From: JANNVZ01 sp031418455
GTDB taxonomy: Bacteria; Bacteroidota; Bacteroidia; Flavobacteriales_D; Sanyastnellaceae
Direction: 5' to 3'
DNA: 62,403 nucleotides
NCBI GenBank assembly: GCA_031418455.1
Contig: JANOXJ010000131.1
Coordinates: 1-62,403, forward strand
Made by a program: the position numbers and the translations under genes. The notes beneath the pieces were generated by a model. It did no database searches and had not been told where the DNA came from. It saw nothing but the letters and a program-made list of their open reading frames with translations. How positions within the stretch are numbered: position 1 is the first letter of the stretch; every line of letters begins with the position of its first letter. Positions 44,744-52,053 of this stretch are shown here, one piece after another.

Positions 44744-45763
44744 ATGCCAGCTAATAAATATGCACTGTTGCGATACAGAGTTATAGACCGTTGTCTGAAA
44801 AATAAAGGGCGACTGTATCCCACGCGCGAAGATTTAAGACAAGCCTGCGAAGAGGCACTCTTTGGGGCAGGGAGCGAAGCCATTTCATTAAGCACTATAG
44901 ACAAGGATATATGGGCTATGAAGAACGAGGGCGAGCTAGGATATTACGCCCCCATAATTCACAGTCGCCAGCATGGTGGCTATTATTATGAGCAGGAGGA
45001 TTATAGCATAAACGAACTATCGCTGGGCGATGAGGATTTGCAAGCCATACGTTTTGCTACTGCTACATTAGAGCAATTTAGAGAGGTGCCCATATTTAAG
45101 CAATACGAAAGTGCTATTGAAAAAATAATAAATCGTGTAAACATTTCGCCCAATCCTGACGATGAGTCGCTGGATAAATTTATCCAGTTTGAAAAGTCTA
45201 CAGTAAGCAAAGGCAACGAGCATCTCGGTCCATTGCTGGAGGCCATTAAAACACGCAAAACCATTCGCATTGATTACCGAAAATTTACTGATGATACCCT
45301 TAAGGAATATGAGTTAAATCCCTATTTGCTTAAAGAATATCACAACCGTTGGTATTTGGTAGCACTAGAGAGCAAGAGCAAAGGCATAAGAACATTTGGG
45401 CTGGAGCGTATAGAAAAAGTAGAAGCTGCAGAACGAAAATTTACACTTGAGAAAAACTTTGATGCAGATGTTTTTTTTAAACACAGCATAGGCATTACCG
45501 AAAAGCAAGACAAGCCACACGAAGTGGTGCTTAGCTTTGAACCTGTGGTTGGAAAATTCTTAATTACCCAACCCATACACCCGTCTCAAAAGGTAATTTC
45601 AGAAACGAAAAAAGAAATACGCATAGGTCTAAATGTATTGTTAACACAGGAGTTGCACTCGTTTATACTGGGTTATGGCACGCAGGTAGAGGTAATTAAG
45701 CCCGTGGCATTGCGCAAAGAGATAATGACGCAGTTAAAAAATGCGTTATCTAAATACGCATAA
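44744..45763 (+). CDS. WYL-domain transcriptional regulator
   Basis: Cytoplasmic DNA-binding regulator. Residues about 1-75 form a winged-helix region (L-L-R-Y-R-V-I-D-R-C-L, L-S-T-I-D-K-D-I-W-A-M-K). The WYL domain (about 165-245) has T-I-R-I-D-Y-R-K-F and the ligand-facing W-Y-L in Y-H-N-R-W-Y-L-V-A-L, then R-T-F-G-L-E-R-I-E-K-V. A C-terminal WCX-like wing completes 339 residues. Family members sense nucleotides or nucleic acid and often sit near defence or repair genes, but no such genes are adjacent here. The gene starts 21 bp after pdxH. Confidence 0.92.
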   Translation: MPANKYALLRYRVIDRCLKNKGRLYPTREDLRQACEEALFGAGSEAISLSTIDKDIWAMKNEGELGYYAPIIHSRQHGGYYYEQEDYSINELSLGDEDLQAIRFATATLEQFREVPIFKQYESAIEKIINRVNISPNPDDESLDKFIQFEKSTVSKGNEHLGPLLEAIKTRKTIRIDYRKFTDDTLKEYELNPYLLKEYHNRWYLVALESKSKGIRTFGLERIEKVEAAERKFTLEKNFDADVFFKHSIGITEKQDKPHEVVLSFEPVVGKFLITQPIHPSQKVISETKKEIRIGLNVLLTQELHSFILGYGTQVEVIKPVALRKEIMTQLKNALSKYA

Positions 45764-45842
45764 ATGGAATATTTTAGCTGGCAACCATTTATTAGTTGAT
45801 TTAGTCTTTTATTCTACAACTCCTAAATAAAACCTTTTTAAC

Positions 45843-47372
45843 ATGAAAAAAATTTACTCTCTTTTAATTGTAATAATGCTTTGCGCCCAGTTGAATGCGC
45901 AAGTAGTGGTGGACAACACCCAAACCGTTCAGTCGGTAGTGGAAGACCTCTTTTTGGCCAATGGAATATTTGTGGCCAATGTGGTATTTAATGGTGCACC
46001 TGCCAATTTAACTAACGAGCAGTTTGCTTCTTTTACAGATGCTAATCAGGGCATAGGTATTTCAGGTGGTCTATTATTGAGCACAGGACATGCTTTGGAT
46101 GCAGCCCCAGGTGGTCCATTTAACTATATAACCAACGAATATTATAACCAGGACCAAGATGTGTTGGACTTGCTAACTACCGAAATGAATTTAGGAAGTG
46201 TGGCGTCACTAGAATTTGATTTTATTGCTACGGGTGATTCTTTGGACTTTCAATATGTGTTTGGTTCAGATGAATACCCGGAGTTTGTGGAAACACAATT
46301 CAATGACCATTTCGGTTTTTTTGTAAGTGGCCCAGGCATATCTGGTCCATATAGCAACAATGGTGTAAACATTGCGCTTATTCCAGGAACCAACGAGTCA
46401 GTGGGTATAAACTCACTTAATGCCGTTGACTATTCGCAGTTTTATGTAGACAATACTAACAATTTTATACCTGTTGGTTTTGATGCATTTACTACAGTGT
46501 TGCACGCGTCTATAGGCCAGTTGCAGGTGGGCGAAACTTACCATGTGAAAATAATAATAGCAGACGTATCTGATTCAGCGCTTGATTCAGGAGTATTTCT
46601 TAAGGGAGACAGTTTTGTTCAACTATGCACACCAGGCCTTGGAGTTATGCCAGACCAGTGTATGCTAAGCAACCTGCATGCTACAGTAGAATATACCGAG
46701 GAGTGTGGCACCGTATCTCTCACTAATACATCTGAGTTGAATATAGAAACCACAGGTTGCTATTTTGAAATGGGCGATGGCAATGAGACTGCCGCCTGCG
46801 ATGCCAATACTAACTACACGTATGCTAGCAGCGGCACATACCAAATCAAGTTGGTATATATGGTAAATAATTTTAAAGCAAAGTACACTGTAGCTAATCT
46901 GCTTATATCTGACATAGCACCTGCTACACCAGTAATAACTCAAACTGGCAATACACTTACGGTGGCTAACTGGGACGGACAGTCAGCGTTGCAGTGGTAT
47001 GTGAATGGCGCAGCCATACTTGGTGCTACATCAACCAGCGTAACTATTGAGGAGAGTGGCTCATATACTGTGGTGGCTAACAATGGTTGCCCTGCCACAT
47101 CAGCAGCATATAGTGCAGTTGGTGTAAATGAGGTTGCAAATGAAAATGAATTGGCCCTTTACCCCAACCCAAGCGAGGGAATGGCTAATGTGAAACTACC
47201 TAAAAATGCACACACGCTTCAGTTGTATAACATGAATGGACAAATGATTGCCAATCAACAGGTGAAAAACCAAGCAGCAATGCAGCTTACAGCAGCTAGT
47301 GGTGTTTATTCCATACGCATATCCGATGCCAATGGCCAAACACTTGCTACCAAAATTTGGATGGTGAAATAA
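45843..47372 (+). CDS. T9SS cargo: choice-of-anchor L protein with Ig-like domain, type A sorting
   Basis: Signal peptide M-K-K-I-Y-S-L-L-I-V-I-M-L-C-A-Q-L-N-A-Q. Residues about 30-250 form the choice-of-anchor L domain: I-S-G-G-L-L-L-S-T-G, A-S-L-E-F-D-F-I-A-T-G-D, F-Q-Y-V-F-G-S-D-E-Y-P-E-F and H-V-K-I-I-I-A-D. These Asp/Glu clusters probably bind calcium. A PKD-like stretch, an Ig-like unit (L-Q-W-Y-V-N-G-A-A-I-L-G-A-T) and a type A T9SS domain (L-Y-P-N-P-S-E-G-M-A through G-V-Y-S-I-R-I) follow. Probable surface adhesin or structural protein. A perfect terminator lies 20 bp after the stop. Confidence 0.88.
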   Translation: MKKIYSLLIVIMLCAQLNAQVVVDNTQTVQSVVEDLFLANGIFVANVVFNGAPANLTNEQFASFTDANQGIGISGGLLLSTGHALDAAPGGPFNYITNEYYNQDQDVLDLLTTEMNLGSVASLEFDFIATGDSLDFQYVFGSDEYPEFVETQFNDHFGFFVSGPGISGPYSNNGVNIALIPGTNESVGINSLNAVDYSQFYVDNTNNFIPVGFDAFTTVLHASIGQLQVGETYHVKIIIADVSDSALDSGVFLKGDSFVQLCTPGLGVMPDQCMLSNLHATVEYTEECGTVSLTNTSELNIETTGCYFEMGDGNETAACDANTNYTYASSGTYQIKLVYMVNNFKAKYTVANLLISDIAPATPVITQTGNTLTVANWDGQSALQWYVNGAAILGATSTSVTIEESGSYTVVANNGCPATSAAYSAVGVNEVANENELALYPNPSEGMANVKLPKNAHTLQLYNMNGQMIANQQVKNQAAMQLTAASGVYSIRISDANGQTLATKIWMVK

Positions 47373-47392
47373 ATAAACTATCAAAAAATATT

Positions 47393-47430
47393 GCAATAAA
47401 AAAGGCGACTTAGGTCGCCTTTTTTATTGC
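47393..47430 (+). terminator. Rho-independent terminator after the choice-of-anchor L gene
   Basis: Perfect 17-bp stem GCAATAAAAAAGGCGAC / GTCGCCTTTTTTATTGC with a TTAG loop; works in either direction. Confidence 0.9.
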
Positions 47431-47530
47431 CTTTCATTTTTTTTCTAAAATAATTTTCGCATTGTAAATAGGTTACAATTGGGAAGTGCTGCTTTGCCAA
47501 ATCAATTACAAACAACAAAAAATAAAAGAG

Positions 47531-47785
47531 ATGGAAAGCACAATCACCCTACCCGAAGCAAAGCGTTATGTTGAAAGTTTCTCTCGCCCGGTGGGCTACA
47601 GCCCTTATGCATGGGATGTGGCTAAGAAACTAGCCATGGAAGCATGGAGCAGTTACTTAAGCAACCGCCCTTTTCGCAGGCAGGTGAATTATATGTGTAG
47701 CGAGTTTTATAAAATGATACAACGACCCGATGATGGACAGTACATAATTCCATCGGGCTCATTTAAGATGTTAAGTAACGGTTGA
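47531..47785 (+). CDS. Small protein, 84 aa, unknown function
   Basis: The start at 47531 follows an A-rich leader (AAACAACAAAAAATAAAAGAG). The protein reads M-E-S-T-I-T-L-P-E-A-K-R-Y-V, then F-S-R-P-V-G-Y-S-P-Y-A-W-D-V, A-M-E-A-W-S-S-Y-L and R-Q-V-N-Y-M-C-S-E-F-Y. It is aromatic and basic, probably alpha-helical, without signal peptide or membrane segment. It lies alone between a strong terminator and a 429-bp gap with a long hairpin. Codon use is like that of its neighbours. I cannot assign a family; a small soluble binding protein is all that can be inferred. Confidence 0.65.
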   Translation: MESTITLPEAKRYVESFSRPVGYSPYAWDVAKKLAMEAWSSYLSNRPFRRQVNYMCSEFYKMIQRPDDGQYIIPSGSFKMLSNG

Positions 47786-47789
47786 CACA

Positions 47790-47885
47790 AAAAAGGAAAT
47801 ACACGCGTGTTGCCAAAGGCCAGCCATGTCTTCTGCCTTCTTCAGAAAAAACATAACCTTAGCAGCTCGCGTGTTTCTCCCTTTT
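47790..47885. ncRNA. Long imperfect hairpin with central bubble (candidate structured RNA)
   Basis: Arms 47790-47807 (AAAAAGGAAATACACGCG) and 47868-47885 (CGCGTGTTTCTCCCTTTT) pair over 18 positions with three mismatches. Inside lie two roughly 20-nt loosely paired strands and an apical hairpin TTCTG / CAGAA. This closing-stem, bubble and apical-stem layout resembles 6S RNA. It begins 5 nt after the stop of the 84-codon gene, so it could also be a 3' UTR element or a small palindromic repeat. The strand is not determined. Confidence 0.35.
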
Positions 47886-48214
47886 ACATTATTTCATCAT
47901 ACTCCAACCTTATCTAAAAAAATAAAGCGGCAAATTCTATAGTTCAGCATTACCTAATCCCTTTTGCGTGGGAATAGTGTAATTCATATTAACCAAAAAA
48001 GCGAAAATCCTGGTGGACCCTTCATGAGCGTGGTGGGGGTTGGCCGGGTTTTTTGCAAGGGTTGAGGTAGTTCGTATATTGTTAATTTTTAGCGAGTTAT
48101 TCACAATATGCAAAAATTTATCGATAAAAAAGTGCATTTGGTCAAATTATTTTGCATATTTGTCCGTTGCAACGAAATTAGTTGTCGGCACCTTAACCAC
48201 CTTAAGACTCTTCC
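47886..48214. other. 329-bp intergenic region upstream of the SiaB-like gene
   Basis: Contains a G-rich stretch (48023-48049, runs of G2-G5) that is unusual in this AT-rich DNA, and an AT-rich promoter zone with TTTG (48137-48140) and CATATTTG (48155-48162), a one-mismatch -7 box 53 nt before the SiaB-like ATG. No open frame of note was found. Confidence 0.4.
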
Positions 48215-48796
48215 ATGTCTACCAAAATTGACCACAATCTAGATTGGATTTACTCTGCTTATCAGCATAAGTTGAGTGATTTGGTTAATACTAACTCAGA
48301 AGATAAACTCCTTCTTTGTCATTTTGGAAATATGAACCAACCAAAAATTGAAAGCCTATTAAAAATAATAGAAAGTTCGGTTTTGGAATGTGGTGATAAA
48401 CGCCAAACCATGAAGCGTTTATGTGTACTTACAGTGGAGGTATTGCAGAATATAGCCTTGCATGGCACGGTAGATAGCAAGGGCCTTATGCATTCTTATG
48501 TAACTCTTACACGGTCCGACAAGATTTACAAACTAAGTACCGGAAGTTTAATAATGGAAGCTGATATAGTACCGCTGCGCCAAAAGTTAGAATTGCTAAA
48601 TGGCATGGATGAAAATACTTTGCGCAAACTATATATAGAGACCCTGTGCAATGACCAGTTTAGTAGTAAAGGTGGAGCTGGCTTAGGATTACTCACCATA
48701 GCCAAAAAATCAGCTGATAAGTTGAAATTCGAATTAGACACCTTGGCAGATCATTTTGGCTACTTTCAGTTGGAAGTATCCTTATCAGTAGAGTAG
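48215..48796 (+). CDS. SiaB-like protein kinase / GHKL-type regulator (DUF6272), orphan
   Basis: Cytoplasmic protein of 193 residues. Central segment V-L-T-V-E-V-L-Q-N-I-A-L-H-G is the ATP-binding N-box of a GHKL fold. A C-terminal G-G-A-G-L-G-L-L-T-I-A-K-K-S-A is the G-box. SiaB of Pseudomonas phosphorylates SiaC and, with the phosphatase SiaA, controls c-di-GMP signalling and aggregation. Here no siaC, siaA or diguanylate cyclase gene is adjacent, so its partner is unknown. It is flanked by 429-bp and 618-bp non-coding regions. It might act on a distant DUF1987 protein or within the sensor system downstream. Confidence 0.75.
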   Translation: MSTKIDHNLDWIYSAYQHKLSDLVNTNSEDKLLLCHFGNMNQPKIESLLKIIESSVLECGDKRQTMKRLCVLTVEVLQNIALHGTVDSKGLMHSYVTLTRSDKIYKLSTGSLIMEADIVPLRQKLELLNGMDENTLRKLYIETLCNDQFSSKGGAGLGLLTIAKKSADKLKFELDTLADHFGYFQLEVSLSVE

Positions 48797-49414
48797 ATTG
48801 TCTTTTATATCAATAAATTTATTATTCGTGCAAAAAAAGAACCACTATCTTAACTTTAGTGGTCCTTCTGATTGGTTAGAGGTTTAGTCTAAAAAAAAAG
48901 TATTTAGCAAGGTGATGCTTTCTGAGGAATAAAAAATAAAAAAGAAAAGCCTTGGCATCCGACTAATTCATTTTTTTTCAATTTTAATTGAAGTGCCTTT
49001 ATTTTTCCCTAGTCACGAACATATTTCTATCGTTATAGAATTTTGATTTGCTCAAGACTTTTCTTTTTTTGATTACGTTTTTAGTTTAAGCCAAAAAGTT
49101 TTATCAATACCAATTAATCATTTAACAAAGCAAAGATGTGTTATACTACTAGGTTGTCACAAGCGTGAAATCACCCAATTTTACCCCCGTGAAAACACCC
49201 CCCTTACGTACCGTTTTTTCACCCAATTTTAAATGGCCTTATTCGTTGATGTTTTGTCTAGTGTGCTTGTAATGAGCGTTTTGTGTTGTGGCGGCACTGG
49301 CAGCCCATCTGTAATTTTGAATTTCAAGGTTTGACACAGCGGTAGGAAAGACTTAGATTTATTTTTTTATTTCTAAATCTTAATAAACCTTTTAACTAAA
49401 CATTTATTCATCCT
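48797..49414. other. 618-bp intergenic region with direct repeats upstream of the sensor operon
   Basis: No open frame was found. It contains a short 7-bp hairpin (48841-48863, ACCACTA / TAGTGGT), two identical 13-mers TCACCCAATTTTA (49171-49183 and 49219-49231), a C-rich GTGAAAACACCCCCC segment (49189-49203), and an inverted repeat AGATTTA / TAAATCT (49355-49380) 34 nt before the operon start. It looks like a regulatory region with sites for a dedicated regulator. Confidence 0.55.
49171..49231. repeat. Two direct 13-bp repeats (TCACCCAATTTTA), 48 bp apart
   Basis: Identical 13-mers at 49171-49183 and 49219-49231. The second is preceded by CGTTTTTTCACC and the first by GCGTGAAATCACC. Repeats starting 48 bp apart, upstream of an operon that ends in a LuxR-type response regulator, suggest paired operators. 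Confidence 0.6.
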
Positions 49415-49876
49415 ATGAAAAACATTCTACTCATTCTGGCTGGTGCCGCAATAGGTGCAGCTATTACATTTTACTTCTTTGGCAACAATGGTGAATTGGG
49501 CGTGGCGCCAGGCTGTGCACATGAAGGTCGTATAAGCGTGGTTGACGCTCAAAAACAAATAGACAGATATTTGAACGCAGCAAACCCAAATTTTTTATTG
49601 GATTCAATAGGTAATAGACTCAAAGGATGGCGCATAGACCGTTGCAAGATTGAAAGCATATTTCATAAGTATAACGCAGAGGCTGATGCCATTCAACTTT
49701 ATATAGGATTGAATAATGATGGCAGCAATTCGTTAGTTTGGGTGGGTAGTGATGAAGACCCTGCTACCAGTGAAATTAAAGATTTAATAGATCCGAATGA
49801 AGCTGAGCCCGTAGTGGATTTGACTTCTATTTGCCCCAAAAAGTGCCCTGCTACTTCACCCTTGAATAGACAATAA
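49415..49876 (+). CDS. Membrane-anchored Cys-containing protein of unknown function (153 aa)
   Basis: Unrecognised. N-terminal hydrophobic anchor M-K-N-I-L-L-I-L-A-G-A-A-I-G-A-A-I-T-F-Y, then a soluble domain with V-V-D-A-Q-K-Q-I-D-R-Y, W-R-I-D-R-C-K-I-E-S-I and A-I-Q-L-Y-I-G-L-N-N-D-G. Four cysteines (one near residue 34, one in D-R-C-K, two in the C-terminal C-P-K-K-C motif) could form disulfides or bind metal. It is first in a tight cluster: 9 bp to the membrane protein gene, which overlaps the histidine kinase gene. The context suggests a periplasmic sensing partner of that kinase. Confidence 0.75.
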   Translation: MKNILLILAGAAIGAAITFYFFGNNGELGVAPGCAHEGRISVVDAQKQIDRYLNAANPNFLLDSIGNRLKGWRIDRCKIESIFHKYNAEADAIQLYIGLNNDGSNSLVWVGSDEDPATSEIKDLIDPNEAEPVVDLTSICPKKCPATSPLNRQ

Positions 49877-49885
49877 ATTTGAATT

Positions 49886-50524
49886 ATGCACGACATTCTT
49901 TTAGCCATTTACATTGTTGTGGCCATTATATCGGCATTTTTGCTTAAAAGAACGGATGGTTCATTCAGGTATGTTGCGCTTTATATCATTTTCACTGCTA
50001 TCACAGAGTGGTTGTCTATTATTCTCATTAAAATTTTTCGTAGTAATACAATTGCTTTAAATGGTTTTGTAGTCATTATGGTTTTTTTATATTATTTCAT
50101 CTTTAAAAAACTATGGGCAAGAGATAAATATTGGAATGTACAAAACGGATTTTTTATTACTGTAATTGTCTTACTTGTTGCAACAACATTTTTTTTTAAG
50201 AACAAAGACGATTTTCCATGGATACAGATATTGATGCTAAGCCTTATTATTATTTATAATAGCCTTTTAGTATTAAGGCAAATGCTTGATGAACCAGTAG
50301 AAACAAGTATTTTTCGTCAGAGTAAATTTTGGTTATGTTCCATTGTTTTCATTTATTATGCATGTACTTTCTTTTATTGGTGTATGTATAACTTGCTAAA
50401 CAGTGAAGCATTAGATTATATGATGATGTTTAACACAATATTATGTTGTGTTTTTTATCCTGTGTTAACGTACTCAGTTTATTTAAACACAATAGAAAAT
50501 AAGCAATCAAACATAGGTGGATAA
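49886..50524 (+). CDS. Multi-pass membrane protein of unknown function (about 7 TM)
   Basis: 212 residues with about seven hydrophobic segments: near 4-20, 29-47, 57-73, 88-103, 111-128, 147-166 and 176-196. Short charged loops (L-L-K-R-T-D-G-S, K-K-L-W-A-R-D-K) lie between them. There is no signal peptide or known transporter motif. The last 8 bp overlap the start of the histidine kinase gene, so translation of the two is coupled. In this phylum, multi-pass proteins next to short kinases with a single membrane helix may provide the sensory part. The split-sensor reading is inference. Confidence 0.8.
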   Translation: MHDILLAIYIVVAIISAFLLKRTDGSFRYVALYIIFTAITEWLSIILIKIFRSNTIALNGFVVIMVFLYYFIFKKLWARDKYWNVQNGFFITVIVLLVATTFFFKNKDDFPWIQILMLSLIIIYNSLLVLRQMLDEPVETSIFRQSKFWLCSIVFIYYACTFFYWCMYNLLNSEALDYMMMFNTILCCVFYPVLTYSVYLNTIENKQSNIGG

Positions 50525-51296
50525 TCAGTTTCTAATAATTACCGTTGCGTCTACTTTTTTAGTAGTGCTGCTTTGCAGCTTTATTATTTCTTTTATAGTG
50601 CACTACAAAAGGAGGCAAAACGAGCATGAATTGGAAAAGCAAAACTTAAAATTAGAATATGAGCGTGAAAGTGATAAAGCTCTATTAGAACTTAGCGAGC
50701 AAACCATGCGAATAATATCGCAGGAAATACATGATAATGTGGGACAAACGCTTACGCTAGCTAAGCTGCAGGTAAACACGCTTAGCAGTGAAAATATGAT
50801 AAACCAAAAGGAAACCTGCAACGAGTTGCTTACAAGAGCCATTCAAGATTTGAGAGACATGAGTAGATTGTTGCAAGGAAATTTTGTGTTAGAACATGGT
50901 CTTGAAAAATCTATTAGTAGAGAGCTGGCTCTTATAGAATCTGCAGGTGTTATTAAATGCGAATTAAATTCTCAAATTGGTGGTTTTTCATTTAAACCGG
51001 AATTTGAAGTTATTCTTTTTAGATGCGCGCAGGAAACCTTAAACAATGTGCTCAAATACGCATCGGCCAGCGCTATCACTTTAAGTATTTATATCTATAA
51101 TCATCGGCTGATAATGAAAATACAAGACAATGGTATTGGCTTTGATGTGGAAAAAAATATAAAAGGCCTGGGCTTAATTAATATTCAAAACAGAGCCAAA
51201 ATTCTAAATGGAAGTTGCTTAATCGAAAGTATAATAGGTCAAGGTTCTACTGTCACTTTCGATGTGCCGCTGCAATTGCTGGAAAATAAAAACTAA
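50517..51296 (+). CDS. NarL-type sensor histidine kinase (HisKA_3)
   Basis: 259 residues. GTG start overlapping the previous gene by 8 bp. One membrane helix (residues about 5-29) is followed by a short coiled coil, then the dimerisation/phosphoacceptor box with His72 in Q-E-I-H-D-N-V-G-Q-T-L-T. The ATPase domain has the N-box E-T-L-N-N-V-L-K-Y-A and G-boxes D-N-G-I-G-F and K-G-L-G-L-I-N-I-Q-N-R-A. It lacks any periplasmic or PAS sensor of its own, so sensing must come from the two membrane genes before it. The response regulator gene follows by 14 bp. Confidence 0.92.
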   Translation: MDNQFLIITVASTFLVVLLCSFIISFIVHYKRRQNEHELEKQNLKLEYERESDKALLELSEQTMRIISQEIHDNVGQTLTLAKLQVNTLSSENMINQKETCNELLTRAIQDLRDMSRLLQGNFVLEHGLEKSISRELALIESAGVIKCELNSQIGGFSFKPEFEVILFRCAQETLNNVLKYASASAITLSIYIYNHRLIMKIQDNGIGFDVEKNIKGLGLINIQNRAKILNGSCLIESIIGQGSTVTFDVPLQLLENKN

Positions 51297-51310
51297 AACA
51301 ATTAATCAAA

Positions 51311-51952
51311 ATGTCTAAAATAAATCTTGCCATTGCCGATGACCATACGCTTATTAGAAAAGCAATTGCAAATCTTTTAGACGATGGATTGTTTAGTGTA
51401 ATAGTGCAAGCTGAAAATGGACATGACTTGATTGAAAAAATAGAAGGTAAGAAAATTGACATTCTATTGCTGGACATAAGCATGCCCGTAATGAATGGTT
51501 TTGAAACTGCCCAATGGATTCGAAAAAATCGACCTGAAATTAAAGTGCTTGCATTGTCCATGTTTGCCGATGATGCTTCTGTCATTAGAATGATAAAGGT
51601 GGGGGCAAAGGGCTACATTCTTAAGGATGCTGAACCACACATATTGCGTAATGCTATTTTTCAATTGCATGAGCAAGGCATTTATTATTCTGATTTAATT
51701 ACAGATAAGATGATAAACAGCATGGGTGCGGAAGGTTTAGAACAAAGCGATGTAACCATAACCGACCGTGAAGAAGAATTTTTAAAACTTGCATGCTCTG
51801 AACTTACCATGAAAGAAATAGCTGAAAAAATGAAAGTGAGTCCGCGTACTGTAGATGGCTACCGCGACCAGCTTTTTCAGAAACTAAATTTACAAACCCG
51901 CACAGGGTTGGTATTGTATGCTATTAAAAATAGAATATGCGTAATGGAATAA
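51311..51952 (+). CDS. LuxR/NarL-family response regulator
   Basis: Receiver domain: acidic pair D10-D11 in I-A-D-D-H-T, phosphoacceptor D55 in L-L-L-D-I-S-M-P, and K in Y-I-L-K-D-A. The C-terminal HTH_LuxR domain (about 145-210) has I-T-D-R-E-E-E-F-L, L-T-M-K-E-I-A-E-K-M-K-V-S-P-R-T-V-D-G-Y-R. It is the cognate partner of the histidine kinase directly upstream. It probably binds the direct repeats upstream of the operon and autoregulates it, which is inference from location. A 16-bp terminator follows. Confidence 0.95.
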   Translation: MSKINLAIADDHTLIRKAIANLLDDGLFSVIVQAENGHDLIEKIEGKKIDILLLDISMPVMNGFETAQWIRKNRPEIKVLALSMFADDASVIRMIKVGAKGYILKDAEPHILRNAIFQLHEQGIYYSDLITDKMINSMGAEGLEQSDVTITDREEEFLKLACSELTMKEIAEKMKVSPRTVDGYRDQLFQKLNLQTRTGLVLYAIKNRICVME

Positions 51953-51994
51953 CAGCAAATAGAATTTGTATCATTAGCGCATTATTCTAAAAAG

Positions 51995-52032
51995 AAAAAG
52001 GTCGATTTCAGTAAATTGAAATCGACCTTTTT
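51995..52032. terminator. Bidirectional terminator between the response regulator and S9 peptidase genes
   Basis: Perfect 16-bp stem AAAAAGGTCGATTTCA / TGAAATCGACCTTTTT with a 6-nt loop, between two convergent genes; each strand ends in a T run. Confidence 0.92.
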
Positions 52033-52053
52033 TAATATCTGCTTATATATAAA

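Noticed and set aside
48841..48863. Hairpin after the SiaB-like gene as a terminator
   Set aside because: Only 7 bp of stem and no T run on the plus strand; too weak to call.
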